Source of the DNA: Paractinoplanes ovalisporus
GTDB taxonomy: Bacteria > Actinomycetota > Actinomycetes > Mycobacteriales > Micromonosporaceae
Assembly: GCF_016834655.1 (NCBI RefSeq)
Contig: NZ_JAENHP010000006.1
Location: forward strand, 62,001 to 126,000
DNA: 64,000 nucleotides
Reading direction: 5' to 3'
Each line of letters opens with the position of its first letter. Within the stretch, counting starts at the first letter, position 1. Shown in pieces: positions 46,724 to 55,143 of the stretch. A program made the position numbers and the translations under genes. Below the pieces are notes generated by a model that saw only the letters and a list, made by a program, of their open reading frames with translations, did not search any database and was not told the DNA's origin.

Positions 46724-47608
46724 TCAGGCGGCGGCCGGGGTGCGGTCTTCGGTGATGGTCAGGAACGCCTCCTCGAGCGAGGTCGGGCGCACCTCCAGGC
46801 CCCGGAAGGGGACCTCGTGAGCGACCAGGTCGCGCACCAGGCGGTCGGCGTCGGGGGTCAGCACGTGCAGCCGGTCGCCGTCGCGCTCGACACTCGCCAC
46901 GCCGGCCAGTTCGGGCAACGCGTCGCTCAGGGTGAGGCTGACCCGGTGGACGGCGACCAGGCCGCGTACGGCGTCGACCGTGTCGTCGGCGAGCACCCGG
47001 CCACCCCCGATCACCACCACCCGCCGGGCCAGGGCCTCGATCTCTTCCAAATAATGGCTGGTCAGCACGACCGTGCCGCCCTCGGCCGAGAACGAGCGGA
47101 TGCCGTCCCACAAGAACCGCCGGGCCTGCACGTCGAGGCCGGTGGTGGGCTCGTCGAGGAACACGATGCGTGGCCGGCCGACGAACGCCAGCGCGACGGC
47201 GACCCGGCGCTTCTCCCCGCCGGACAGGCCACCGGTCTGACGCCGGACGAGATCGGTCAGCCCGAACCGGTCGAGCAGCTCGCCCTTGGGCAGCGGATCG
47301 TCGTAGTGGGCGGAGACGAAGTCGACCACCTCACCCACCCGCAGCGAGGCGGGCAGGCCGGTCTCCTGTGGAGTGACGCCGAGGTGTCGCCGGTTCTCCG
47401 GACGGCGGGGGTCGCCGCCGAGCAGCTCGACCCGCCCCGACGTGGGCCGCCGGATGCCGGTCAGCAGGTTGACCAGGGTGCTCTTGCCGGCGCCGTTGGG
47501 ACCGAGCAGACCGACCAGCTCGCCGGCCTCGACCTCGAAGCTCACGCCGTCGAGAGCCAGCTTGTCGCCGTAGCGGCGGGTGACGTCTTCGGTGCGGGCC
47601 AGGATCAC
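46724..47608 (-). CDS. ABC exporter ATP-binding protein (DrrA-type)
   Basis: A 294-aa ATPase: Walker A (GPNGAGKST), signature LSGGEKRRVAVAL, Walker B (IVFLDEPTTGLD), H-loop (LTSHYLEE). A C-terminal extension (PDADRLVRDLVAHEVPFRGLEVRPTSLEEAFLTIT) is usual for drug-export ATPases. It lies between the regulator and the permease in one operon, 17 bases from the permease start. Confidence 0.9.
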   Translation of the reverse strand: MILARTEDVTRRYGDKLALDGVSFEVEAGELVGLLGPNGAGKSTLVNLLTGIRRPTSGRVELLGGDPRRPENRRHLGVTPQETGLPASLRVGEVVDFVSAHYDDPLPKGELLDRFGLTDLVRRQTGGLSGGEKRRVAVALAFVGRPRIVFLDEPTTGLDVQARRFLWDGIRSFSAEGGTVVLTSHYLEEIEALARRVVVIGGGRVLADDTVDAVRGLVAVHRVSLTLSDALPELAGVASVERDGDRLHVLTPDADRLVRDLVAHEVPFRGLEVRPTSLEEAFLTITEDRTPAAA

Positions 47609-47617
47609 GACTGCTCC

Positions 47618-47932
47618 TCAGGGGTTCAGCAGCGCGCGGAGCGCCGCGGTGTAGTCGTCGAAGGCGAGCCGGCCGCGGCGGGTGAGCCGGACCAGGGTGG
47701 CCGGGGTGCGGCCCTGGTGGGTCTTGGTGACCTCGACATAGCCCGCGTCCTCGAGCTTGCGCAGGTGGACCGAGAGGTTGCCGGCGGTCATCCGCAGGGA
47801 TTCCTGCAGCTGGGGGAAGGTGATGCGGTCGTGCTCGCCCAGCACCGAGAGGGCCGAGACGACGCGGAGCCGGGCCTGGGCGTGGATCACCGGGTCGAGC
47901 TCGGTGACGAGTGGTTCGCTGTTGTCGCTCAT
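47618..47932 (-). CDS. Winged-helix transcriptional regulator (HTH_27/ArsR-like)
   Basis: A 104-aa single-domain wHTH: RLRVVSALSVLGEHDRITFPQLQESLRMTAGNLSVHLRKLEDAGYVEVTKTHQGRTPATLVRLTRRGRLAF. This type usually represses a linked ABC exporter. The ATG at 47932 (MSDNSEPLV) overlaps the stop of the membrane-protein gene (ATGA). It may bind the long dyad at 48568-48609. Confidence 0.85.
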   Translation of the reverse strand: MSDNSEPLVTELDPVIHAQARLRVVSALSVLGEHDRITFPQLQESLRMTAGNLSVHLRKLEDAGYVEVTKTHQGRTPATLVRLTRRGRLAFDDYTAALRALLNP

Positions 47933-48561
47933 CGCAGGCGCTGCCACCCGATGATCCCGGCCGCGATCATGCCGCCGCCCCCGGCCACGGCGACGATCAG
48001 CGCGTGCCAGCCCGGGCCGATCAGGATGCCGGCGACGTTGATGGCGCTGGTCCAGGCGCCGAGGACGAACAGGTCACGGTCGTTCCACACGGCGCCGCCG
48101 GCCATGTGCAGCGCGCCGGTCAGCGCGACCATGCCACCGGCCCACAGCAGGCCCGCCTTGTCTTCCGGCAGCAGGTCGCTGAACTGGCCGAAGAGGATCG
48201 AGAAGGCGGTGAAGGCGATGGACCAGCTGACGCCGTACATGATGCCCTGGCGGGTGCTGGGACCGGAGACGCGGCTGCTGACCCGGCTGCCGGCGATGCC
48301 GGTGGTGATGCCGGCCGCGACCATCAGCAGCGCCAGGCCGGTCAGCGGGATCCACTCGGGCAGGTCGACGAAGACCCGGCCGTCGGGACCGAAGCGCAGG
48401 AAGAAGAGCGTGAAGCCGACGAGCCAGGCGATGCCCCACGGCCAGAACATCATGCGCGGGTCGGGCGACAGGTCGCGGCCGAGGTTGTGACGCTCCCGCT
48501 CGATCAGGGCCAGGGACTCGGCCGGGTCGAGCGGGGGCGCGTCGTCGTCGATCGGGGTCAT
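47929..48561 (-). CDS. Membrane protein of the ABC-exporter operon
   Basis: A 210-aa protein with about six helices (MFWPWGIAWLVGFTLFFLRF, LTGLALLMVAAGITTGIAG, GVSWSIAFTAFSILFGQF, LLWAGGMVALTGALHMAGGAV, LIVAVAGGGGMIAAGIIG) after a charged N-terminus (MTPIDDDAPPLDPAESLALIERERHNLG). Function unknown. The ATG at 48561 is the first start after the operator dyad. It is the first gene of a four-gene operon with the regulator, ATPase and permease. Confidence 0.8.
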   Translation of the reverse strand: MTPIDDDAPPLDPAESLALIERERHNLGRDLSPDPRMMFWPWGIAWLVGFTLFFLRFGPDGRVFVDLPEWIPLTGLALLMVAAGITTGIAGSRVSSRVSGPSTRQGIMYGVSWSIAFTAFSILFGQFSDLLPEDKAGLLWAGGMVALTGALHMAGGAVWNDRDLFVLGAWTSAINVAGILIGPGWHALIVAVAGGGGMIAAGIIGWQRLR

Positions 48562-48567
48562 GCAAAG

Positions 48568-48609
48568 AACTTTACCGCACAAAGTCAAAGAGGTTTGTGC
48601 CATAAAGTT
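48568..48609. promoter_or_regulatory. Long AT-rich dyad, probable operator of the ABC operon
   Basis: Arms AACTTTACCGCACAAA (48568-48583) and TTTGTGCCATAAAGTT (48594-48609) are complementary at 14 of 16 positions around a 10-base loop. It begins 6 bases upstream of the membrane-protein ATG and fills the gap to the HelD-like gene stop. It holds AT-rich sequence suited to a promoter (TTTGACTTTGTG / TAAAGT on the minus strand). Confidence 0.65.
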
Positions 48610-48611
48610 GA

Positions 48612-50588
48612 CTAGGCGGATGCGAGCGGTCCCGGAAGCGGTTTCGCATGTACGACCGACAGCCGCGAGACCGCGCGGGTCAGCACCACGTAGAGCCGGT
48701 TGAGACCCTTGGCCTCCGCGTCGGCGATGTCGGCCGGCTCGTGGACGACCACATGGTCGTACTCGAGGCCCTTGACCATCGTGGCCGGCACCACCTCGAC
48801 GCGGGGCTCGTCCTCGATGCCGGCCGCCGCCAGGTGCCCGCGCAGCCGGTCCACCGCCGCGTCGGCCGCGATCACCGCGACCGAGCCCTCGTGGGTCAGG
48901 GCCGCGGTCACCTCGGCCAGGGTCTCGGCGTCCAGATCGGACGGATCGGTCACCGCCACGATCGCCAGGTCACCGTCGCGGCGCAGCGACACCGCCTCGG
49001 GCACGTCGACCCCGAGCGCGGGCAGCAGGCGGTTGGCCAGGGCGACGACCGAGGCCGGCACGCGGAACCCGACGGTCAGCGGCACCACCGCCGCCTCCGG
49101 TTTGCCCAGGTGGGCCAGCGTCTCGGGCCACTCGGCGGCGGCCCACGGCGCGGTGCCCTGAGCCAGGTCGCCCAGCACGGTGATCGACCCGTGCTCGCTG
49201 CGCCGGGCGATCGCGCGGGCCTGCATGGGGGAGAGGTCCTGCGCCTCGTCGACCACGACGTGCCCGAAGCTGGGCTCACGGTCGAGCAGCCCGGCCGCCT
49301 CGTCGATCAGCACCAGGTCGGCGACGCTGAACTTGGCCGACTTCACGGTCCTGGGCGGCTTGGCCCAGCGGATCGCCGCCCGCTCCTCGTCGGTCAGCAC
49401 GCCCTCCGGCGGGTCGGTCAGCACCTCGGCGACCAGCGCTTCCGGAGTGACCGCGGGCCAGGCCGCCTCGAGGAAGGCCGTCACCGGGGCGACCTTGCCC
49501 ATCTTGCGCAGCCACCCCTCACCCGGCGAGTTACCGGTGCGGTATTCCGACTGCCGCTGCAGAAGAGCAACCACACGCGCCCGTACGCGGTCACGCCCCA
49601 CCGCGTACGGAAGGCCCTCGCGCCGTGCCTCGTCGACGATGCGCCGCAGCGGTTCGGCGTCGATGCGCCACCGGTACGAGCCGTCCGACACCATGATCGG
49701 TTCGGTGGGTTTGGTGAGCTTGCGCCACAGCGCCCGGCTCAGCACCTCGGCCATCCGCACGTCGTTCTTGACCAGGGTCGCGGCCGGGGTGTCGACGGCC
49801 CGCACCGGAACCCGGGCGACCAGATCGTCCACCGTGCCCTGCTGCACCTCGACCTCGCCCAGGGCGGGCAGCACGGCCGAGATGTACGACAGGAAGGCCG
49901 TGTTCGGCCCGACGATCAGCACGCCGGAGCGCCGCAGCCGTTCCCGGTGCAGATAGAGCAGGTAGGCCGCCCGGTGCAGGCCGACCGCGGTCTTACCGGT
50001 TCCGGGCGCGCCCTGCACACAGATCGAGTCGGCCAGGTCGGCCCGCACCAGTTCGTCCTGCTCAGGCTGGATGGTCGCCACGATGTCGCGCATCGGCCCG
50101 ACGCGGGGCCGCTCGATCTCGGCGGTCAGGATGCGGCTCTTCGTGCCCAGTTCCTCGCCGCGGTCCAGGTGTTCGTCCTCGAAGCTGGTCAGCTCGCCCT
50201 GGACGAACCCGAACCGGCGCCGGGTCGCGACGCCCTGGGGGTCGCGCACGCTGGCCCGGTAGAAGGAGCGGGACAGCGGCGCCCGCCAGTCCAGCACCAT
50301 CGGCTCGCCGGCGTCGTCGGTGACGTGGCGCCGGCCCACGTGGTAGGCCGCGTCGTCGATGTCGAGGCGGCCGAAGAACAGTGGCGTGGTCGGGTCGTCG
50401 GCCAGCTCCTTGACGCGGCGGGCCATGTGACGGCCCAGCTGCTCGGCGGTGTAGGCGTCGCCGGCCACCCGGTCGCCGGTCGAGAAGAGGGCCTCGGCGC
50501 GGCCTCGCATGCGGGCCAGAGCGGCCCGCGACTCGGCGAGGTGGTGGCGTTCGGCGGAGAGTTCGGTGTCCAGATCGAATGCGGGCAC
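48612..50588 (-). CDS. HelD-like RNA polymerase-associated ATPase (UvrD/Rep superfamily)
   Basis: A 658-aa SF1-type ATPase. An N-terminal coiled coil (ELSAERHHLAESRAALARMRGRAE), the block PMVLDWRAPLSRSFYRAS and Walker A GAPGTGKTAVGLHRAAYLLY are typical of HelD rather than of DNA helicases. Later motifs include VVVDEAQDLSPMQARAI, VLGDLAQGTAPW, TVGFRVPASVV and MVKGLEYDHVVV. HelD proteins dislodge stalled RNA polymerase from DNA; some actinobacterial versions (HelR) protect from rifamycins. The GTG at 50588 has GAGGA upstream. No rifamycin-associated promoter element is visible. Confidence 0.85.
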   Translation of the reverse strand: MPAFDLDTELSAERHHLAESRAALARMRGRAEALFSTGDRVAGDAYTAEQLGRHMARRVKELADDPTTPLFFGRLDIDDAAYHVGRRHVTDDAGEPMVLDWRAPLSRSFYRASVRDPQGVATRRRFGFVQGELTSFEDEHLDRGEELGTKSRILTAEIERPRVGPMRDIVATIQPEQDELVRADLADSICVQGAPGTGKTAVGLHRAAYLLYLHRERLRRSGVLIVGPNTAFLSYISAVLPALGEVEVQQGTVDDLVARVPVRAVDTPAATLVKNDVRMAEVLSRALWRKLTKPTEPIMVSDGSYRWRIDAEPLRRIVDEARREGLPYAVGRDRVRARVVALLQRQSEYRTGNSPGEGWLRKMGKVAPVTAFLEAAWPAVTPEALVAEVLTDPPEGVLTDEERAAIRWAKPPRTVKSAKFSVADLVLIDEAAGLLDREPSFGHVVVDEAQDLSPMQARAIARRSEHGSITVLGDLAQGTAPWAAAEWPETLAHLGKPEAAVVPLTVGFRVPASVVALANRLLPALGVDVPEAVSLRRDGDLAIVAVTDPSDLDAETLAEVTAALTHEGSVAVIAADAAVDRLRGHLAAAGIEDEPRVEVVPATMVKGLEYDHVVVHEPADIADAEAKGLNRLYVVLTRAVSRLSVVHAKPLPGPLASA

Positions 50589-50758
50589 GGTGCATCCTCG
50601 GGCCGGTGTTGCGTCGGCTGCTCGCGTATCCGGGGGGCTGCAGGTCACCGCCCGGCGCGAAGGGACGTCCGCTGCGGTGCATGCTCACCACGGCCGTCAA
50701 GCGGCCGTCCACGTTACGCCACGTGAAGCGTCCGCCTCCACCGAATTAATCTGGCCGC

Positions 50759-51346
50759 ATGACGGACGAGCGTGGGCGGGGCGGCGGGATGCGGATCACG
50801 GACCCGCAGGTGATGCGGGCTCTGGCCCATCCGGCGCGGATCGCGATCGTCGAGCATCTGAACAGCACCGGGGCCGCCGTGACGGCGACCGAGTGTGCGG
50901 AACTGGTGCATCTCTCGCCCAGCGCGACCAGCTATCACCTGCGGGAACTGGCCAAGTATAGGCTCGTGGAGCAGGCGGCCAGCCGAGGTGACGGGCGCGA
51001 GCGGGTCTGGCGCAGCACGAGCACCGGGTTGCGGATCGACACCGACCGGAACGACCCGGAGACCGCGTCGGCCCGGGCGGCGCTGGTCGACATCTTCCTC
51101 GAGCGCGACATGGCCCGGGCCCGGGAGTTCATCGCCCGCGCCGCGAGCGAGCCGGAGGACTGGCTCGAGACGTCCACGCTCAGCAGTCATCAGCTTCTCC
51201 TCACGGTCGACGAGCTGCGGGAGCTCAGCGAGAAGTTGAACGCGCTGGTCGATCCGTACCGGGCCCGCCGACGGCAGGAAGATCCGCCGGCGGGGGCGCG
51301 CCGGGTCCAGCTCACCTACATGGCGTATCCCGACGAAGCCCCATAA
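50759..51346 (+). CDS. ArsR-type helix-turn-helix regulator
   Basis: A 195-aa protein: winged HTH at about 10-90 (MRALAHPARIAIVEHLNSTG, HLSPSATSYHLRELAKYRLVE), then a helical C-terminal half likely for dimerisation or ligand. A TAATCT -10 box (50747-50752) is 6 bases before the ATG, so the mRNA may be leaderless. An ACGTGAAG octamer at 50721-50728 recurs in the dyad at the next gene (51373-51380). It probably controls the MFS exporter that follows 50 bases downstream. Confidence 0.87.
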   Translation: MTDERGRGGGMRITDPQVMRALAHPARIAIVEHLNSTGAAVTATECAELVHLSPSATSYHLRELAKYRLVEQAASRGDGRERVWRSTSTGLRIDTDRNDPETASARAALVDIFLERDMARAREFIARAASEPEDWLETSTLSSHQLLLTVDELRELSEKLNALVDPYRARRRQEDPPAGARRVQLTYMAYPDEAP

Positions 51347-51368
51347 ACCTCGCACGCTCTAGCGCCGG

Positions 51369-51412
51369 CGAGACGTGAAGGATTATTTTCGAAGTATGTC
51401 CTTCACATCTCG
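51369..51412. promoter_or_regulatory. 44-bp dyad spanning the MFS start codon
   Basis: Arms CGAGACGTGAAGGA (51369-51382) and TCCTTCACATCTCG (51399-51412) match at 13 of 14 positions around a 16-base centre with TTCGAA at its exact middle. The left arm holds the AAGGA ribosome-site candidate and the right arm its complement TCCTT within the coding region, so it could act as operator or as an RNA hairpin. Confidence 0.65.
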
Positions 51413-52619
51413 CGATGACACGCGCTGGCGTGACGTGTACGTCGTGGCGGGATCGCGCGCGGTCTCGGTCTGCGGCGACTTCCTGGCCGCCACCACGCTG
51501 GCGCTCGTGCTCCAGCAGGGCGGCCACGGCGGCCTGGCCGTCTCGGGGCTGATGCTCGCGGCGAGCCTGCCGCTGGCCGTCCTCGCGCCGATCACCGGCC
51601 GCCTCGCCGACCGGGCCGACAGCCGGACGATCCTGGCCGTGGTGCCGCTGCTGCAGGCCGCCGTCTGCCTGGCCCTCGCCTTCGCCACCCATCCGGTGGC
51701 GATCATCGGGCTGGTCGCGCTGCTGGCCTGCGGACTGGCGTTCACCCAACCGGTGCTGGGGGCCCTGCTGCCCGAGATCGCCCGCCGGGAGGATCTGGCC
51801 AAGGCGAGCGGCCTGACCCAGACCGCGGGCAACATCGGCATGCTGGTCGCGCCCGCCCTGGCCGGCATCCTCGTGGGCCAGACCGGTGCCCGGTTGCCGC
51901 TGCTGCTCGATGCGGCGAGTTACCTCGCGCTCGTCGTGGCCGCGCTCTCCCTGCGTACACGCCGAAAGGGTCTGGGAACCGGAAAGGCGGCGCTGGTGCC
52001 ATGGCGGCTGCGCGACGACCGCACGCTCAGCGTCATGGTCGGCGTGCTGGCCGCCTCGATCGCCGGAGTCAGCCTGATCCAGGTCGTCGAGGTGTTCTTC
52101 ATCCGGGACACGCTCGGCGCCTCGACCACGGACTTCGGCTTCGTCGCGGCCTCCTGGACCGTCGGGATGCTGCTCGGCAACGTGATCTTCAGCCGGGTCC
52201 CGCCACGGCGCATCACCGTGCCCGCGCTGCTGGTCGTGGTGGCCGGTTCCTGCCTGCCCCTCGTGCTCGGCGCGACCGCGCCCGGTCCGTACTGGCTGAT
52301 CCCGCTCTGGATCGCCGGTGGCGTGTGCAACGGCGGCATCAACGTCTTCATCACGGTGATCGTCGCGGGGCGTACTCCCTCCGCTGCCCGCGGCCGCGCC
52401 TTCGCCGCCCTGAACGCCGCCGTGCAGGGCGCGGGCATGATCGGACTGCTCGTCGCGGGCCCGCTCGTCGAGGTGGCCGACCCGCGGCTGCTGATGGCCG
52501 TGGCGGGGGCGTTCGGCCTGGTCATCCTCCTGTCGAGCATCCCCCTGGTGCGACGTGAGCCACCTTCGGTTCCAGCCACGAGCGAAGCGCCACCGGTGCG
52601 GGATAGCGTCGGAGCATGA
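51396..52619 (+). CDS. MFS transporter (drug-exporter-like)
   Basis: A 407-aa membrane protein with twelve predicted helices, an N-half motif PITGRLADRADSRTI and repeated small-residue helices. It resembles the MFS_3/enterobactin-exporter-like group. The ATG at 51396 (MSFTSRDDTRWRDVYVVAG) lies in the centre of the dyad; the normal ribosome site is weak or 14 bases away. The stop overlaps the mqnA ATG (ATGA), which couples the two genes in translation. Confidence 0.85.
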   Translation: MSFTSRDDTRWRDVYVVAGSRAVSVCGDFLAATTLALVLQQGGHGGLAVSGLMLAASLPLAVLAPITGRLADRADSRTILAVVPLLQAAVCLALAFATHPVAIIGLVALLACGLAFTQPVLGALLPEIARREDLAKASGLTQTAGNIGMLVAPALAGILVGQTGARLPLLLDAASYLALVVAALSLRTRRKGLGTGKAALVPWRLRDDRTLSVMVGVLAASIAGVSLIQVVEVFFIRDTLGASTTDFGFVAASWTVGMLLGNVIFSRVPPRRITVPALLVVVAGSCLPLVLGATAPGPYWLIPLWIAGGVCNGGINVFITVIVAGRTPSAARGRAFAALNAAVQGAGMIGLLVAGPLVEVADPRLLMAVAGAFGLVILLSSIPLVRREPPSVPATSEAPPVRDSVGA

Positions 52620-53467
52620 GCGACAGCGCCGGTCGGCCCCGGGTCGGGCACATCCAGTTCCTCAACTGCCTCCCGATCTATTGGGGTCTGATGCGGTCCG
52701 GCGCCCTGCTCGACGTCGACCTGCGCAAAGACACACCCGAGCGGCTCAGCGCCCAGCTGGTGGCGGGCGACCTCGACATCGGCCCGATCACGCTGGTGGA
52801 ATACCTGCGCCACGCCGACGACCTGCTGCTGCTGCCCAACCTCGCCGTCGGCAGCGACGGGCCGGTGCTCAGCGTCAACCTGATCTCGACCCGGCCGCTG
52901 GCCGAGCTCGACGGCCGCCCGGTGGCGCTCGGCTCGACCTCCCGCACGGGCGTGATGCTGGCCCAGATGCTGCTGTCCGAGAAGTACGGCGCCGAGCCGG
53001 AATACTTCCGCTGCCCGCCCGAGCTCACCCAGATGCTCATCGAGGCCGACGCGGGCGTGCTGATCGGTGACCCGGCCCTGCGCGCCATGTACGAGGCCCC
53101 CCGCTCGGGCCTCGAGGTCGTCGACCTGGGCCAGGCCTGGCGCGACTGGACCGGCCTGCCGATGGTCTTCGCCGTCTGGGCCGTCCGCAAGGACTTCGCG
53201 GCCGCCCACCCCGGCATGGTCAAGGACGTGCACGAGGCGTTCCAGCGCTCGCGCGACCTCTGCCTGGGCGAACTCGACGAGGTGGCCGCGGCCGCCGCCC
53301 GCTGGGAGCCGTTCGACGCCGACACCCTGGCCACGTACTTCCGGGCGCTCGACTTCTCGCTCGGCGAGCGGCAGATCGCCGGTGTGCGGGAGTTCGCCCG
53401 GCGTGCGGCGGCTCGCGGTGAGGTGCCCCCGTTGCCCGCCGAAGGCCCGCTTTTCGCCGAAGTTTGA
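52616..53467 (+). CDS. mqnA: Chorismate dehydratase of the futalosine pathway
   Basis: A 283-aa enzyme with a periplasmic-binding-protein fold that dehydrates chorismate to 3-enolpyruvylbenzoate, the first futalosine step. Conserved blocks are GHIQFLNCLPIYWGL, VAGDLDIGPITLVEYLR, LGSTSRTG and DAGVLIGDPAL. TAGCGT (52604-52609) lies 6 bases upstream of the ATG, so a separate leaderless transcript is possible in addition to coupling with the MFS gene. Its TGA stop lies in the -35 box of the next promoter. Confidence 0.92.
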   Translation: MSDSAGRPRVGHIQFLNCLPIYWGLMRSGALLDVDLRKDTPERLSAQLVAGDLDIGPITLVEYLRHADDLLLLPNLAVGSDGPVLSVNLISTRPLAELDGRPVALGSTSRTGVMLAQMLLSEKYGAEPEYFRCPPELTQMLIEADAGVLIGDPALRAMYEAPRSGLEVVDLGQAWRDWTGLPMVFAVWAVRKDFAAAHPGMVKDVHEAFQRSRDLCLGELDEVAAAAARWEPFDADTLATYFRALDFSLGERQIAGVREFARRAAARGEVPPLPAEGPLFAEV

Positions 53468-53492
53468 TCTCTGTCAGCGCAGGTCCTACGCT
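53464..53492 (+). promoter_or_regulatory. Promoter of the LPXTG protein gene
   Basis: TTGATC (53464-53469) and TACGCT (53487-53492) are 17 bases apart. The predicted start lies within about 3 bases of the ATG at 53502, so the transcript is nearly leaderless. The -35 overlaps the mqnA stop. Confidence 0.6.
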
Positions 53493-53501
53493 GCGCGGAC
53501 T

Positions 53502-54962
53502 ATGCGCAGACTCGCCCTTCCCGCGGCCGTGGCCGCCCTGGTCCTCGGCGGTCTCGCCGCACCCGCCCAGGCCGCGCCCGAGCCCGATGAAGCGCTGGTC
53601 GGCGTGGTGCTGCCCGAGCAGGTGGCGGTGATCGCCGGGCAGACCAAGACGGTCCGGGCCGAGGTGTTCAACGCCGGCCGGACCACGGCCCGGAACGTGC
53701 GCGTGGACTTCGGTGGCGTAGACCCGGCCCTCGCCCTCACCCTGCCCGCCGGCTGCGACGCCACCTCGTGCCCGGTCGGCGACCTGGCTCCCGCCAGCAG
53801 CAAGGTCCTCACCCTGAAGATCGGCGTGACCGGCGACAAGCTGGCCTCGACGTTCACCGTCACCACGGGCGCCTTCGAGACCGAGGTGACCGTCGTGCGC
53901 TCGGCGGGCGGCGTCGACCTCGAGATCGAACCGATCCCGGGCCTGAAGCTCGGCCGTGGCCAGTCCGCGACCCTGCCGATCACCGTGCACAACACCGGCA
54001 CCGAACCGGTCGACTCGGTCGGTCTCGTGGTGCTCGGCGAGGCCGGTCTCACCGCGCTCGGCGCCTATCGGAACTGCCTCTCGCTCGACGACATCGAGGA
54101 AGACCTGGACTCCGGCGCCGGCGTGATCTGCAAGTTCGACGAGGAATTCGCGCCCGGCTCGACGTTCACCGTCCCCGGCAGCGACCCGCTCAAGATCAAG
54201 GTTGACCGGGACGCGGGCGGCCCGTACACGTACTCCGCCGCCGTCATGGCCGTCGGCGTGAACGACGCCGACGCCGCGCTGCTGGCCAGGAAGAAGACCG
54301 GCAAGGTGCTGACCCTCAACGCGCTGCGCACAACCTCGGACATCACCGACGGCGACGCGCCCGAGGACATCAACGAGGACGACAACGTCGCCCTGTTCGG
54401 CGTGGCCGTCGGCAAGTCGGTCGCCGACCTCGCCGCCGTGGGCGCCACCGCCGAGGGCGACCGCGTCACCCTGAACGTCGGCCTGCGCAACAACGGCCCG
54501 ACCACGCTGATCCCCGGCAACGACGACTTCACCTGGTTCCCGAGCGTCCAGGTCACCCTGCCCGCGGCTCTCGAACTGACCGATGTGGACATCAACTGCC
54601 TGCCCGGCGCCGACGCCACCGAGTGGGACTTCGAGGGCGCCGGAACCGTCGACGGCCTCGTCTACACCTGCTTCCCCGAGATGGGGGCGGCGGTCGGCGA
54701 GACCGTCGAGTTCGAGTTCGGCGGCACGGCGACCGGCCGCGGTGAGGGCTCGGTCGTCGTCGACGGCGGCGTCCAGGACACCAACGCCACGAACAACCGG
54801 GCCGCGATCATCGTCACCTCCGACGGGGGCGGTCAGGGTGGCGGGCTCCCGGTCACCGGCGCGCCTGTGGGGTGGGTCACGCTGGGCGGGGCGCTCCTGC
54901 TGATCGCGGGGGCGGTGGCGGCCTTCGTCTTCCGCCGCCGGCGAGTGGTCACGACGCTTTAG
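53502..54962 (+). CDS. LPXTG-type sortase-anchored surface protein
   Basis: A 486-aa wall protein. The signal peptide is MRRLALPAAVAALVLGGLAAPAQAA. The mature part has repeated Ig-like or CARDB-like strands (AVIAGQTKTVRAEVFNAGRTTARNVRV; LGRGQSATLPITVHNTGTEPVDSVGL; DRVTLNVGLRNNGPTTL). At the C-terminus the sortase motif LPVTG is followed by a hydrophobic helix (WVTLGGALLLIAGAVAAFVF) and RRRR. No sortase gene lies in the window. The ligand is unknown. Confidence 0.88.
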   Translation: MRRLALPAAVAALVLGGLAAPAQAAPEPDEALVGVVLPEQVAVIAGQTKTVRAEVFNAGRTTARNVRVDFGGVDPALALTLPAGCDATSCPVGDLAPASSKVLTLKIGVTGDKLASTFTVTTGAFETEVTVVRSAGGVDLEIEPIPGLKLGRGQSATLPITVHNTGTEPVDSVGLVVLGEAGLTALGAYRNCLSLDDIEEDLDSGAGVICKFDEEFAPGSTFTVPGSDPLKIKVDRDAGGPYTYSAAVMAVGVNDADAALLARKKTGKVLTLNALRTTSDITDGDAPEDINEDDNVALFGVAVGKSVADLAAVGATAEGDRVTLNVGLRNNGPTTLIPGNDDFTWFPSVQVTLPAALELTDVDINCLPGADATEWDFEGAGTVDGLVYTCFPEMGAAVGETVEFEFGGTATGRGEGSVVVDGGVQDTNATNNRAAIIVTSDGGGQGGGLPVTGAPVGWVTLGGALLLIAGAVAAFVFRRRRVVTTL

Positions 54963-55143
54963 GAGATTTCGTACGGGAGGTCGCGCGCACCAGAAACACC
55001 GGGGTTGTCCTGATCTGCTCGAGTCCCCGGCTTCGGTCGCGTCCGACCAGGCATCCCGGGAGGCCCCACGTTCCGGTCGTCCCCGGTCGATGCGTCAAGC
55101 GGGCTCATACACGTTGCCCGTTCTTGCTAGCGTCCGACGGATC

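Noticed and set aside
50589..50758. Rifamycin-associated element upstream of the HelD-like gene
   Set aside because: I looked for the palindromic GGGGCTTGC/GCAAGCCCC-type element and found none in this gap.
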